From NCBI GenBank assembly GCA_903823115.1, contig CAIJRN010000024.1:1-35162 (forward strand): a DNA stretch of 35,162 bases. The letters are read 5' to 3'. Under the pieces are notes generated by a model. The model saw only the letters and a list, made by a program, of their open reading frames with translations, did no database searches and was not told where the DNA came from. The position numbers were made by a program, and so were the translations under genes. Shown piece by piece: positions 21,868 to 30,635 of the stretch (positions are counted from its first letter, which is position 1; each line of letters begins with the position of its first letter). Source of the stretch: an uncultured cyanobacterium (GTDB lineage: Bacteria > Cyanobacteriota > Cyanobacteriia > PCC-6307 > Cyanobiaceae).

Positions 21868-23436
21868 TTGACCGCAGCCAACCCGGAGGCGAATCGCTGG
21901 GACGTCATCGTGATCGGTGCCGGCATCGGCGGCCTGGTCACCGCCTCACAGCTGGCCGCCAAGGGGGCGAAGGTGCTGGTGCTGGAGCGCTATCTGATTC
22001 CGGGCGGCTCGGGCGGCAGCTTCAAGCGCGAGGGCTACACCTTTGACGTGGGCGCCTCGATGATCTTCGGCTTCGGTGAGAAGGGCCACACCAACCTGCT
22101 CACCCGCGCCCTCGCCGATGTGGGAGAACACTGCGCCACCATCGCCGATCAGGTACAGCTCGAATATCACCTGCCCGACGGTCTGCAGATCGCCGTCGAC
22201 CGCGACTACGAGCAATTTCTGAGCGAGCTGATCGCCCGCTTCCCCCACGAGGCCAGCGGCATCCGCCGCTTCTATGACACCTGCTGGCAGGTGTTCCGCT
22301 GCCTTGATGCGATGCCGTTGCTGTCGCTGGAAGATCCCGCCTATCTGGCCAAGGTGTTCTTCAAGGCGCCCCTGGCCTGCCTGGGCCTGGCCCGCTGGCT
22401 GCCGGTGAATGTGGGTGATGTGGCCCGCCGCCACATCAGCGATCCGGCGTTGCTCCAATTCATCGACATGGAGTGCTTCTGCTGGTCGGTGATGCCGGCG
22501 GATCAGACGCCGATGATCAATGCCGGCATGGTCTTCTCCGATCGCCATGCCGGCGGCATCAACTACCCCAAGGGAGGCGTCGGCGTCATCGCCGAGCAGC
22601 TGGTACGGGGCCTGGAGCGCCATGGCGGCCGCATTCGCTACCGGGCCCGGGTCACCAAGGTGCTGCTGGAAGGCAACAAGGCGGTGGGGGTGCAGCTGGC
22701 CGGCGGCGAAACGATTCACGCTGAGCGCATCATCTCCAATGCCACCCGCTGGGACACCTTCGCCGCAGAATCCGGCAGCGAGGGGGCGGTGGCCCAGCCG
22801 CTCGTGGATTCGGCCCACACGCCCGCCGCCGAGCGCACCTGGCGCCGGCGCTACAAGCCCTCGCCGTCGTTCCTGTCGTTGCACCTGGGGGTGAAGGCGG
22901 AGGCCATCCCCGACGGCACCCACGTGCACCACCTGCTGCTGGAGGAGTGGAGCGCGATGGAAGCGGAGCAGGGCACCGCCTTCGTCTCGATTCCCACCCT
23001 GCTCGATCCCTCGCTGGCGCCTGAAGGCCACCACATCGTCCACACCTTCACGCCCTCGTCGATGGAGCACTGGCAGGGCCTGTCACCCAGCGCCTATGCG
23101 GCCAAGAAACAGAGCGACGCCCAGCGCTTGATCCAGCGCCTGGAGGCCTTCCTGCCCAACCTGGGCGCCGCCATCAGCCATCGGGAAGTGGGCACACCGC
23201 GCAGCCATCGGCGCTTTCTCGGTCGCGCCGGCGGCAGCTACGGCCCGATCCCGGCCCTGCGCCTGCCTGGCCTGCTGCCGATGCCCTTCAACCGCACCGG
23301 CATCGAAGGGCTGTACTGCGTCGGCGACTCCTGCTTTCCCGGCCAGGGTCTCAACGCCGTCGCCTTCAGTGGTTTCGCCTGCGCCCATCGCATCGGCGCC
23401 GATCTCGGCCTCAACCCCTGGGCGCTGCCGGATTGA
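21868..23436 (+). CDS. crtH: Carotenoid (prolycopene) isomerase CrtH
   Basis: The protein of about 522 residues belongs to the phytoene-desaturase-like FAD flavoproteins. It has VIVIGAGIGGLVTASQLAAK near the N-terminus, LIPGGSGGSFKREGYTFDVG, the CrtH-typical FIDMECFCWSVMPADQTP and INYPKGGVGVIAEQLV, and the C-terminal GLYCVGDSCFPGQGLNAVAF. CrtH converts poly-cis lycopene to the all-trans form in the dark, ahead of cyclisation. TTG 21868 is chosen because it lies just before the Rossmann motif; the open frame continues upstream through trmFO but is not coding there. The 13-bp gap to the convergent gadB leaves little room for a terminator. Confidence 0.9.
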   Translation: MTAANPEANRWDVIVIGAGIGGLVTASQLAAKGAKVLVLERYLIPGGSGGSFKREGYTFDVGASMIFGFGEKGHTNLLTRALADVGEHCATIADQVQLEYHLPDGLQIAVDRDYEQFLSELIARFPHEASGIRRFYDTCWQVFRCLDAMPLLSLEDPAYLAKVFFKAPLACLGLARWLPVNVGDVARRHISDPALLQFIDMECFCWSVMPADQTPMINAGMVFSDRHAGGINYPKGGVGVIAEQLVRGLERHGGRIRYRARVTKVLLEGNKAVGVQLAGGETIHAERIISNATRWDTFAAESGSEGAVAQPLVDSAHTPAAERTWRRRYKPSPSFLSLHLGVKAEAIPDGTHVHHLLLEEWSAMEAEQGTAFVSIPTLLDPSLAPEGHHIVHTFTPSSMEHWQGLSPSAYAAKKQSDAQRLIQRLEAFLPNLGAAISHREVGTPRSHRRFLGRAGGSYGPIPALRLPGLLPMPFNRTGIEGLYCVGDSCFPGQGLNAVAFSGFACAHRIGADLGLNPWALPD

Positions 23437-23449
23437 GACGCTGAGCTGA

Positions 23450-24877
23450 TTACAGATGGGAAAAGGAACAGTGGGTCATCGGCTCCGGCATCGCCACCTT
23501 GAGCGATTCGAACCAGGCCACATCGCGGCGGATATCGTCGAGCAGTTGATCGGCCATGTGGCGGCTGAAGCCGGCCCGCACGACGATGCGCAACACGGAG
23601 CGGTGCTGCTGATCGGGCGGCAGGGTATAGGCGGGCACCAGCCAGCCCCGCTCCCGCAGCTTGTCGGAGAGGTGAAAGACACTCCAGAAACGCACCCGCG
23701 GCTCCAGTTCGAGGCAGAACACCGGCAATTGGCCCAGGGGATGGCTCACCAATCGCAGTGGTGGCAGGGCCGCGAGTGCATCGGCCAGATGGCAGGCGAT
23801 CGCCTCCAGTGATTCCATGCGCTCGCGATAGCCCTGGCGGCCGAGATGGACGAAGTTGAAGTACTGCGCCACCACCTGGGCGCCCGGCCGCGAGAAGTTC
23901 ATGCCGATCGTCGGGGTGACGCCGCCGAGGTAGTTGACATCAAAACGCAACTCCCTGGGCAGCAGGGCGTCCTGGCGCCAGAGCAGCCAGCCCACTCCCG
24001 GCAGCACGCCGCCGTACTTGTGACCACTGGCATTGATCGAGACCACTCTCGGCAGGCGAAAGTCCCAGGCCCACTCCGGCGCGTTGAACGGCGCCACGAA
24101 GCCCCCCGAAGCCGCATCGATGTGCAGGGGAATCGCCAGGCCGCTGCGCTGCTCCAGGCGATCGAGGGCAGCGGCGATCGCCGCGATCGGCTCATAGCTG
24201 CCATCGACGACGCTGCCCACCACCCCCACCACGCCGATGGTGCCGGCATCGCAGTGGGCCGCCGCCACCTCGGCCCCCAGATGCAGCCGATCCGGGCCCA
24301 ACGGCACAAAACGGGGTTCCACCTCGAAGTAGGCGCAGAACTTGTCCCAGCAGACCTGGCGGTTGGCCCCCATCACCAGATTGGGCCGCAGGGCCGGGGC
24401 GCCCCCGCCGCCAGCCGGCTGCCGCTGGCGCCAGTGCCACTTGAGCACCAGGCCCGCCAGCATGCAGGCCTCGCTGGAGCCGGTGGTGGACGTACCGACC
24501 GCATCGTCTGGATCAGGGGCATGCCAGAGGTCCGCCAGGATCCGCAGGCAGCGTCGCTCCAGATCAGTGGTCTGGGGGTATTCGTCCTTGTCGATGATGT
24601 TCTTGTCGGCGCATTCGGCCATCAACCGCAACGCTTCCGGCTCCATCCAGGTGCCCACGAAGGTGGCCAGATTGAGGCGGGCATTGCCATCGAGCATCAG
24701 GTGCCCGTGGATCAACTCATAGGCCAGATCAGCCCGCAGACCCTGATCCGCCAACCGCTGTTCGGGGATGTCAGCCGGCAGCCGGGCCGCCATCGAGCGG
24801 GCCCGTAACTGGCCGCGCAGGCCCGCCGGGACGGTCTTTGCGGCGAGGGGCCGGCGGTTGGCCTGGTTGAACTCCAT
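23450..24877 (-). CDS. gadB: Glutamate decarboxylase
   Basis: The 475-residue PLP enzyme converts glutamate to GABA and CO2. It shows the group II decarboxylase/GAD layout: DEYPQTTDLERRC, VGTSTTGSSEACMLAGL, IGVVGVVGSVVDGSYEPI, HIDAASGGFVAPF (PLP-contacting Asp in HIDAAS), SINASGHKYGGVLPG with Lys287 as the Schiff-base residue, and NYLGGVTPTIGMNFSRPGAQV. The C-terminus is short compared with E. coli GadB but keeps HCSFSH. ATG 24877 starts the conserved protein; the frame upstream is non-coding. It is divergent from the nitrilase gene. Confidence 0.92.
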   Translation of the reverse strand: MEFNQANRRPLAAKTVPAGLRGQLRARSMAARLPADIPEQRLADQGLRADLAYELIHGHLMLDGNARLNLATFVGTWMEPEALRLMAECADKNIIDKDEYPQTTDLERRCLRILADLWHAPDPDDAVGTSTTGSSEACMLAGLVLKWHWRQRQPAGGGGAPALRPNLVMGANRQVCWDKFCAYFEVEPRFVPLGPDRLHLGAEVAAAHCDAGTIGVVGVVGSVVDGSYEPIAAIAAALDRLEQRSGLAIPLHIDAASGGFVAPFNAPEWAWDFRLPRVVSINASGHKYGGVLPGVGWLLWRQDALLPRELRFDVNYLGGVTPTIGMNFSRPGAQVVAQYFNFVHLGRQGYRERMESLEAIACHLADALAALPPLRLVSHPLGQLPVFCLELEPRVRFWSVFHLSDKLRERGWLVPAYTLPPDQQHRSVLRIVVRAGFSRHMADQLLDDIRRDVAWFESLKVAMPEPMTHCSFSHL

Positions 24878-25027
24878 GCCACAAAGTCTGGCGGCAGAGC
24901 CTGACGCCGCCTCGCCTGTGTTCGATCCGTTCTCGAATCGCTTGAGTCTGTTCTGGAATCGGTTGCGCCGGCGCCAGAGCGCTGAACTGCCGCCCAGGAT
25001 GGAGCGAGCCAGCCAGCACTCCCGGCC
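24878..25027. promoter_or_regulatory. Divergent promoter region gadB/nitrilase
   Basis: These 150 bp lie between two outward-reading starts and must carry both promoters. TTCGATCCGTTCTCGAATCG and a later TTCTGGAATCGG form partly repeated TTC..GAATCG units, but no clear operator or -10/-35 pair stands out. Confidence 0.35.
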
Positions 25028-26011
25028 ATGGATCCCGCCCACGCCCGTGTGCTGAGCTACGTGCACCAGCGGCCGCCGTCCAGCGGCGAGGGTCTGCGGC
25101 TGGCGCTATGGCAGGGCAGCGGCAACGCCGCCAGCGCCGCCGCTGTGAACGAAAATCTGGAGCGGCTGGAGCAGGTCTGCGCCCTCGCCGCCGAGCATGG
25201 GGCGCAACTGCTGGCCTTTCCCGAGCTCTATCTGAGTGGCTACATCGTCACGCCGGCACTGGCCGCGGCCCTGGCTGAACCGCTGGATGGCCCCAGCCTG
25301 CAACGAGTGGCGGCCGCCGCCCGCCGCCATGGCCTGGCGATCGCCTGCCCCTACCCCGAGCGGGCTGTGGTGGCCGGAGTGGAGCGCTTCTACGACGCCA
25401 TCGCCATGTTCGGCGCCGATGGCTCGCTGCTGCGCAACTACCGCAAGACCCACCTCTGGGGACCGGAGGAACAACGCTGCTGGAGTGCGGGCTACCGCTT
25501 CGCCGAGGAGGGGCCGGCCCTGACCGTGCAGACGGTCAACGGGATGCTCGTCGGATTGTTGAACTGCTACGAGGCGGAGTTCCCCGAACTCACCCGGGCC
25601 CTGGCCCTCCAGGGCGCCAGGCTGGTGCTGATCCCCACCGCCGCCGACGCCTGGGCGATCCTGAGCAGCGGCGAGCGCACCGATCGCCCCTATCCGGATG
25701 TCTCGCGAACCCTGCTGCCGGCCCATGCCTTCGAGAACGGCTGCTTCATCGCCTACGCCAACCGCTGCGGCCTCGAAACGGTGAACGGCCAGCCGATGGC
25801 CGCCTATCTGGGCAACAGCCTCATCTGCGGGCCCCACGGCGACGTGCTGGTGGCGGCCCGCCCCGAAGCCACCCTGCTGATCGCCGACTGTCGACCGGGC
25901 GACTACGGCCCCACCCACCCGGCCGGCACCCGCTACCTCGACGATCTGCGGCCGGAGCTCTATGGCGCGGTCGCCCCGCATCAGCCACAGCCGGCCAGCG
26001 GCGCTCCATAG
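25028..26011 (+). CDS. Nitrilase-superfamily amidohydrolase
   Basis: The 327-residue C-N hydrolase has the full Glu-Lys-Cys triad: Glu66 (LLAFPELYLSGY), Lys140 (LRNYRKTHLWG) and Cys180 (LLNCYEAEFPE). Family blocks LVLIPTAA, GNSLICGPHGDVL and PLYPDVSRT-like RPYPDVSRTL are present. It probably hydrolyses a small amide rather than a nitrile. The divergent glutamate decarboxylase suggests a link to GABA or omega-amino-acid metabolism, such as an amide that yields GABA or a related acid. That is context inference only; the substrate is unknown. Confidence 0.8.
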   Translation: MDPAHARVLSYVHQRPPSSGEGLRLALWQGSGNAASAAAVNENLERLEQVCALAAEHGAQLLAFPELYLSGYIVTPALAAALAEPLDGPSLQRVAAAARRHGLAIACPYPERAVVAGVERFYDAIAMFGADGSLLRNYRKTHLWGPEEQRCWSAGYRFAEEGPALTVQTVNGMLVGLLNCYEAEFPELTRALALQGARLVLIPTAADAWAILSSGERTDRPYPDVSRTLLPAHAFENGCFIAYANRCGLETVNGQPMAAYLGNSLICGPHGDVLVAARPEATLLIADCRPGDYGPTHPAGTRYLDDLRPELYGAVAPHQPQPASGAP

Positions 26012-26037
26012 GCTGGCGGCCTGCGCGAGCGCCACCG

Positions 26038-26322
26038 ATGAGCTCCAGTTCCCTTCCCAATTCCGCCGATCTGGCCCGCTATCTGGAGAGCCGCGGCGAA
26101 CTGGGCAAACCCTGGATGTGGCATCTGCTGCGCCTGGCCAAGCTCAAGGAGGAGAAGGACTCCATGGAGCCCCAGGAGTTCGTCGAGCGACTTGGCGCGG
26201 CCCATGCGGATCTGATGCGGCTGGGCGAGTTCTGGAAAGGCCGCGAAGCCGAGGTGTTCGAGGGCCGCTACCAGCCAGCCAGCGTGATTGAACCCCTGCC
26301 CGGCTCCGAAGACGACCGCTGA
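26038..26322 (+). CDS. Small protein of unknown function
   Basis: This 94-residue, mostly helical, charged protein has RYLESRGELGKPWMWHLLRL, KLKEEKDSMEPQEFVERL and LMRLGEFWKGREAEVFEGRY, and no family I can name. Codon use and GC match the neighbours, and it starts 26 bases after the nitrilase stop, so it may share that transcript. Confidence 0.65.
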   Translation: MSSSSLPNSADLARYLESRGELGKPWMWHLLRLAKLKEEKDSMEPQEFVERLGAAHADLMRLGEFWKGREAEVFEGRYQPASVIEPLPGSEDDR

Positions 26323-26471
26323 ACCACCCCGGACATTGGCGCTGGCTGCAGACGATCCGGCCCAAGGGCGGAACCTGGAGGCCAACTTGTCTGCGCCTTG
26401 ACTTCTGATCGGCACCATCTGTTCGGTCACGGCCGATCGCCAATCCCTTTCCCACAACGGAATCTGCAGCC

Positions 26472-27179
26472 ATGAGCAGCGCCCCCCGCCTCTATCCGAT
26501 GGCAGCGCTGATCCGCCTGACGTTGATCAGCCTCTATCTGGCGCTGGTGCTGCCCCTGCCGCTGCTGGCCCCCCATGATCTGCGTCCCTGGATGGCCCTG
26601 GCCGTTCCGGCTGGCCTGCTGCTGGTGCTGGCGATCACCAGTGAGCGGGTGGAACTGGATGATCAGGGTCTGCGGGTGGGCCATCCCCGTTGGTGCTCCT
26701 GGTGGCTGCGGCGCGGCTGGAGCCTGAGCTGGGAGGCCATCAGCGGCCTCACACCGGTGGCCACCAGCCAGGGCGGACGGGTCTTCTATGTGCGCAGCCA
26801 GGGGCGTGGCGGTCCAGGCCTGGGGGCGCCGGAGACCAGGGGCAATCAGCAAGTCACTGATGGCAGGGTTGTCGCTGACAACGAGGTTGTCGCTGTGGCC
26901 AGGGCTGGGGGCGCCAGCGTTGGAGCAGGCGTCGGCGGGGCTGGGGGCGGTGGCGGCCGCTCTTACCTGCTGCCGCAGCGGATCGCCGGGTTCGACGATT
27001 TCCTCAGCCGCTTCAGCGCCGCCAGTGGCATCGACACGCGCTCCGTGGGCAGGATCACCCCGCCCTGGACCTACCAGCTCCTGGCCCTGCTCAGTGGCCT
27101 GCTGCTGATCGCTGAAATCGGCATGTTCAGCCTCGGGCCCTTGGGCCTCTTGGCAAGCCCGAACCAGGGTCTGGGCTGA
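26472..27179 (+). CDS. Membrane protein of unknown function with Gly-rich insert
   Basis: The 235-residue protein has two hydrophobic segments near the N-terminus (LTLISLYLALVLPLPLL, MALAVPAGLLLVLAI) and one near the C-terminus (LLALLSGLLLIAEIGMFSL). Between them lies a soluble part starting ERVELDDQGLRVGHP and WSLSWEAISGLTPV, reminiscent of bacterial PH-like modules, then a Gly/Ala/Val-rich insert (about residues 110-160). No precise family is recognised. Confidence 0.65.
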   Translation: MSSAPRLYPMAALIRLTLISLYLALVLPLPLLAPHDLRPWMALAVPAGLLLVLAITSERVELDDQGLRVGHPRWCSWWLRRGWSLSWEAISGLTPVATSQGGRVFYVRSQGRGGPGLGAPETRGNQQVTDGRVVADNEVVAVARAGGASVGAGVGGAGGGGGRSYLLPQRIAGFDDFLSRFSAASGIDTRSVGRITPPWTYQLLALLSGLLLIAEIGMFSLGPLGLLASPNQGLG

Positions 27180-27363
27180 CGCTGGCCTCCCCCCTGAGCA
27201 TGGCGGAGATCATCGCCAGGGCGTTTTGGGTTCGAAGTTGTCCAGGCTGCCAGGGGAGACGCCAAGTCCGCCAAGGCCCAGAAGCCCACCATCTCGGCGA
27301 AGGTCTTGCTGGAGCCCAGCACGGTCTCCCCCCAGCCGCCAGCAGGGGTGTGGCCGACATCAC
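27180..27363. other. Spacer between convergent genes, nothing recognised
   Basis: This 184-bp stretch separates the membrane-protein gene from folK. Frames on both strands lack recognisable motifs and no clear terminator hairpin stands out. Confidence 0.4.
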
Positions 27364-27876
27364 TCACCACGCGCCAGCCAGCCGTTCCACACCACCCGGA
27401 TCGGCAAGCGCTGCGGCCAGCTCTCGCACCGAGCGGCCGGAGTGCGGATCGATCCAGGTCGGGGCAATCTCCGCCAGCGGCAGCAACACGAAACCACGCT
27501 CTGCCATGTGCGGATGGGGAATCTGCAGGCGCTCGCTGCGAAGAAGGAGCTGGCCGTAGAAGATCAGATCGAGATCGAGGCTGCGAGGGCCCCAGCGCTC
27601 GGCCCGGACGCGCCCGAAGCGCTGCTCCGTCGCCTGCAACAGATCGAGCAGGGCCTCCGGCGCCAGTCCTACCTCCAGTACGGCGCAGCCATTGAGGTAA
27701 TCCGGCTGCACCGGCCCGATCGGCGCACTGCGATACCAGCTGGAGCGCGCCAGCAGACGCACATCGGCACTCTGATCAAGGGCTGCCAGGGCCGCTTCGA
27801 GGGTGGCGCGGCTGGCTCCCAGGTTGCTGCCGAGGGCAAGAGCCACCTGCTGGCGCGGTTCAGTGTTGGACAGCAT
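27364..27876 (-). CDS. folK: HPPK, 6-hydroxymethyl-7,8-dihydropterin pyrophosphokinase
   Basis: The 170-residue enzyme transfers pyrophosphate from ATP to the pterin in folate synthesis. It carries ALALGSNLGASRATLEAAL, SSWYRSAPIGPVQPDYLNG, FGRVRAERWGPRSLDLDLIF (the RWGPR.lDlDll signature) and IPHPHMAERGFVLLPLAEI. It follows folB on the same strand with a 15-base gap, so the two consecutive pathway steps are probably co-transcribed. Confidence 0.95.
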   Translation of the reverse strand: MLSNTEPRQQVALALGSNLGASRATLEAALAALDQSADVRLLARSSWYRSAPIGPVQPDYLNGCAVLEVGLAPEALLDLLQATEQRFGRVRAERWGPRSLDLDLIFYGQLLLRSERLQIPHPHMAERGFVLLPLAEIAPTWIDPHSGRSVRELAAALADPGGVERLAGAW

Positions 27877-27891
27877 GGCGTTCGCAACAGC

Positions 27892-28281
27892 TCAGCAAGA
27901 TTCGCCCTTGGAGCGGGTCATGGCGATGGCGATGCGGCCCTGGAAGCGGGGAATGGGGGGAGACACCTTCACCAGGCGCGCCTGCACCTTGCGCACCGGC
28001 TCAAAAGCGAGCACCGCCTCGATGATCACCGTGTTGAGACGTTCAATCGTTTTGAAGCGCGAGGTCTCCAGCAGGGTGGTGACCCGGTCAACGACCTCGG
28101 CATAGTTGAGGGTGTGCTCCAGCTGGTCATCGGCACCGGTGAGCTCAAGATTCATCCAGATGCTGAGATCCAGCTCAAACCACTGGCCGAGGACCCGTTC
28201 TTCCGGGAAATAGCCGGTATAGCCATAGCAGCGAATTCCCGTGATCTCGATCGCGTCCAGCGGAGCACCTTGGCTGTCCAT
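27892..28281 (-). CDS. folB: Dihydroneopterin aldolase
   Basis: The 129-residue FolB cleaves 7,8-dihydroneopterin to 6-hydroxymethyl-dihydropterin. Motifs: IEITGIRCYGYTGYFPEER (active-site-proximal strand), GQWFELDLSIWMNL, HTLNYAEVVDRVTTLLE, and FKTIERLNTVIIEAVLAF. ATG 28281 (MDSQGAPLDAIEITGI) is preferred to the upstream ATG because the extension is not protein-like. First gene of folB-folK. Confidence 0.93.
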   Translation of the reverse strand: MDSQGAPLDAIEITGIRCYGYTGYFPEERVLGQWFELDLSIWMNLELTGADDQLEHTLNYAEVVDRVTTLLETSRFKTIERLNTVIIEAVLAFEPVRKVQARLVKVSPPIPRFQGRIAIAMTRSKGESC

Positions 28282-28938
28282 GATCGGGATCGAATCGATT
28301 GAGGTGCTGGGGAACCCTGGCACGGCCATGGGGATCAGCCGGGATCGTGTGGGGCTAAGGGCTGGCGTCTGAAGTCCAACCACCGTTTTCAGATCGTACT
28401 GGCGTTGCAGCCCAGCATTGAGAAGGTTTCAGGTTCCCCCAGTTCCTTGGCGCCAACGCCCAAGGGCGCCGGTCACAACGGTTGGCCTTGTCTGGCCAGG
28501 TCAAAGCCGCCACGACCAACATCGGCAAGGCAGCAGAGAATTCAACGCCATTGCTCAACCAATTGACCCATCTGCTCCTGCTGTACCAGGAGCAGAGGCC
28601 CACAATCCCTCGGATCTGGCGACCAACATGGGGCTGACTCCCGGCAGTGCGGTATTGCCTCTGGATCCACCCGAGGAGCCGCCCCCTGGCCGCTCAGCCT
28701 TGAGGCCACGATCCAGGAAAGACTGCAATTACGGGAAGAGATCCAGGCGAGCCTGGCAGAAACTTCGGTCTACCAATCGGCTGGGCGCCGGCTTGTCAAC
28801 ATCTATCGAGCTCAGGGACTCAGGAGGGCTCAACCTGGTTGAGATCCAAGTTGCTGCAGCCCTAGACCATGGCTGCCGATGTCAGTGGTGGCCATGAGTC
28901 AACCCTGCCACTGAGCAGGGAAGCCCAGTCGCTGCAGC
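28282..28938. other. 657-bp intergenic region between folB and response-regulator gene
   Basis: It lies upstream of folB and downstream of the response regulator, so it should hold the folB promoter and regulator terminator. Base composition is less GC-rich than the neighbours. Protein-like segments in two plus-strand frames (next entry) suggest an eroded gene. No RNA gene or riboswitch was recognised. Confidence 0.4.
28500..28842 (+). pseudogene. Possible eroded reading frame
   Basis: In one frame (28500-28637) the DNA reads VKAATTNIGKAAENS, then LNQLTHLLLLYQEQRP, then a stop. The adjacent frame continues to 28842 with LEATIQERLQLREEIQASLA and SVYQSAGRRLVNIYRAQGLR. Both look helical and protein-like, but neither has a plausible start and a frameshift would be needed to join them. 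No family recognised. Confidence 0.3.
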
Positions 28939-29718
28939 TCAGCTCAGGCGACTGGCGGGCGACGGGCTGGCCAGCAGACTCGGCGCCGTCAGCGGGGGGG
29001 CATCATCCTGGTCAGGCAGGGTGTCGAGGCTGAAGCGATAGCCCTGCTGGCGCATCGTCTCGATGCCACCGCCATCACCAAGACCGGCCTGCTCCAGCTT
29101 GCGGCGCAGGGTGAGCACCTGGGTGTCGACGGAACGGGGACCACCACTGAAGGGAGGCCAGGCCATGCGCAGCAATTCCTGGCGGGTGCGCACAACGCCC
29201 GGGGGCATCAGCAGGGCGCAGAGCAGGGCGAACTCCCGAGGGCTGAGCTCCACCGGCTGATCGCGCAGGGTGACCTGTCGCAGCAACAGATGCACCTCCA
29301 GGGGCCCGACGCAGACCCGTTCCTGCAGACCACTGCCACTGCGCCGCAACAGGGTGCGACAGCGGGCCGCCAACTCTTCCAGCCCGAAGGGTTTGCGCAG
29401 CACGTCGTCAGCGCCGGCATCGAGCAAAGCCACCACCGGTTCCGAGCCGGAACGAGCCGTGAGCACCATCACCGCACAGTGCAGTTGGCCGGCCAGGCGC
29501 AGGGCTGAAGTCTCCTCCAGCAGTTCGGCACTCACCAACAGATCGGGGGACTGGTCATGGCAGATGTCCAGAGCCTCGCGGGCCGTGGCCACCGCCGCCG
29601 CCAGATGGCCATCCTGGCGGAGCCGCTGGGCCAGCACAGTGCGCAGGGTGGCGTGGGGATCAACCACCAACACACGCTTTGGATGACCTGTGGGTTCGCT
29701 CACCGACTGCTGCACCAT
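28939..29718 (-). CDS. OmpR/PhoB-type response regulator lacking the phospho-acceptor Asp
   Basis: The 259-residue protein has a receiver domain (residues about 14-120) and a winged-helix DNA-binding domain (CVGPLEVHLLLRQVTL, LSPREFALLCALLM, SVDTQVLTLRRKLEQ, GYRFSLD). The receiver keeps Asp20 (RVLVVDPH), Thr87 (VLTAR) and Lys109 (LRKPF). The phospho-acceptor position is Ala64 (PDLLVSA), the second acidic residue next to Asp20 is Pro, and the loop after the active site is about six residues short. It probably does not respond to phosphorylation and may be constitutive or respond to another signal. No kinase gene is nearby. Confidence 0.85.
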   Translation of the reverse strand: MVQQSVSEPTGHPKRVLVVDPHATLRTVLAQRLRQDGHLAAAVATAREALDICHDQSPDLLVSAELLEETSALRLAGQLHCAVMVLTARSGSEPVVALLDAGADDVLRKPFGLEELAARCRTLLRRSGSGLQERVCVGPLEVHLLLRQVTLRDQPVELSPREFALLCALLMPPGVVRTRQELLRMAWPPFSGGPRSVDTQVLTLRRKLEQAGLGDGGGIETMRQQGYRFSLDTLPDQDDAPPLTAPSLLASPSPASRLS

Positions 29719-30016
29719 CCGGAAAGCCTCAACGTCAGGGATGAGGGCTTGGTATCAGAGGGATTTGTCAGATGGCCAACTTCCCCCAACACGGCGCCAC
29801 AAGCATCGATTCAACCCAACTTAACGGTGTTATCGCCACAAAGCACGTATCAGCCGCTGCCTTTGACCTATTTCAACTTGGTTCACTGACCCGGCGGGGA
29901 TCAAGGGGATCGGCGCGGCGGAGTTGGGAGGGCGGGCATCCGACCGGCTCGGCTTGCGGCTCGGACGCGCCACTGGCAGCGTCAAGAGACAGAATGGCCC
30001 CACGGGCTGGAGGCCC

Positions 30017-30283
30017 ATGACATCTCTGCAACACCCCGACGCCATTCGCCACTTCCAGTCGCTCTGCGACGCCTGCCAGGAGTTGGCCCATCGCCACCAT
30101 GGTCCCGGCGAGCTGAGGCTCTATGCCGATGGCTACCTGCACGCCCTGAGGCGCACCGCCGTGCTTGATCCGATCTCCCAGCGGCGCCTGGAGGAGCTGA
30201 TTGATCGTTGGATCATGGATCCATCGGCGTTCATTGGCGCCGATGGTGATCGGCGCACCCTGTTTGAAAGCGGTCGGCTGTAG
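30017..30283 (+). CDS. Small conserved cyanobacterial protein, DUF6761-like
   Basis: The 88-residue protein has HPDAIRHFQSLCDACQELA, ELRLYADGYLHALRRTAVLD and RRLEELIDRWIMDPSAF. The 'LRLY.DGYl.ALR...L.p...rRLEe...r...dps.F' pattern resembles the cyanobacterial family DUF6761, of unknown function. A GGAGG at 30009-30013 lies close before ATG 30017. It converges with grxD 19 bp away. Confidence 0.65.
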   Translation: MTSLQHPDAIRHFQSLCDACQELAHRHHGPGELRLYADGYLHALRRTAVLDPISQRRLEELIDRWIMDPSAFIGADGDRRTLFESGRL

Positions 30284-30302
30284 GGCCGAAACCGCGCTGG
30301 GC

Positions 30303-30626
30303 TCAGGAGGCCAGGGCGATCTCAAGCTTTTCGCGCAGCTCGCCGTTGTTGTACATCTCGATCAGGATGTCGGAACCGCCGAGGAATTCCCCCTTCACGT
30401 AAACCTGGGGGATCGTCGGCCAGTCGGAGAATTCCTTGATGCCCTGACGGATCTCGGGATCGGAAAGCACATCAAAGGTTTCAAACGACACCCCAAGCGC
30501 ATGCAGGATCTGCACGACGTTGTTGGAGAAACCGCACTGGGGCATCAATTTCGTGCCCTTCATGAACACGAGCACGGGGCTGCTGGTGACCAGGGTTTCG
30601 ATGCGTTGCTGGGTGTTCGGATCCAT
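30303..30626 (-). CDS. grxD: Monothiol glutaredoxin, CGFS type
   Basis: The 107-residue Grx4/Grx3-type protein has the CGFS active site at residues 31-34 (MPQCGFSNNVVQIL), KGTKLMP glutathione-binding lysine, WPTIPQVYVKGEFLGGSDI (cis-Pro and glutathione contacts) at usual length. CGFS glutaredoxins bind a bridging [2Fe-2S] cluster and work with BolA partners in iron-sulfur and iron homeostasis. bolA is the adjacent upstream gene on the same strand, 9 bases away. Confidence 0.95.
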   Translation of the reverse strand: MDPNTQQRIETLVTSSPVLVFMKGTKLMPQCGFSNNVVQILHALGVSFETFDVLSDPEIRQGIKEFSDWPTIPQVYVKGEFLGGSDILIEMYNNGELREKLEIALAS

Positions 30627-30635
30627 GGATGGAAT

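Noticed and set aside
21946-23070. Long minus-strand frame inside crtH
   Set aside because: Antisense shadow of a well-recognised gene in GC-rich DNA, rich in Gly/Ala/His/Arg, no domain.
27071-27370. Minus-strand frame across the end of the membrane-protein gene and spacer, looking slightly like a small membrane protein
   Set aside because: Overlaps the 3' end of a more convincing gene, has no recognisable motif and ends in Arg/Pro-rich shadow sequence.
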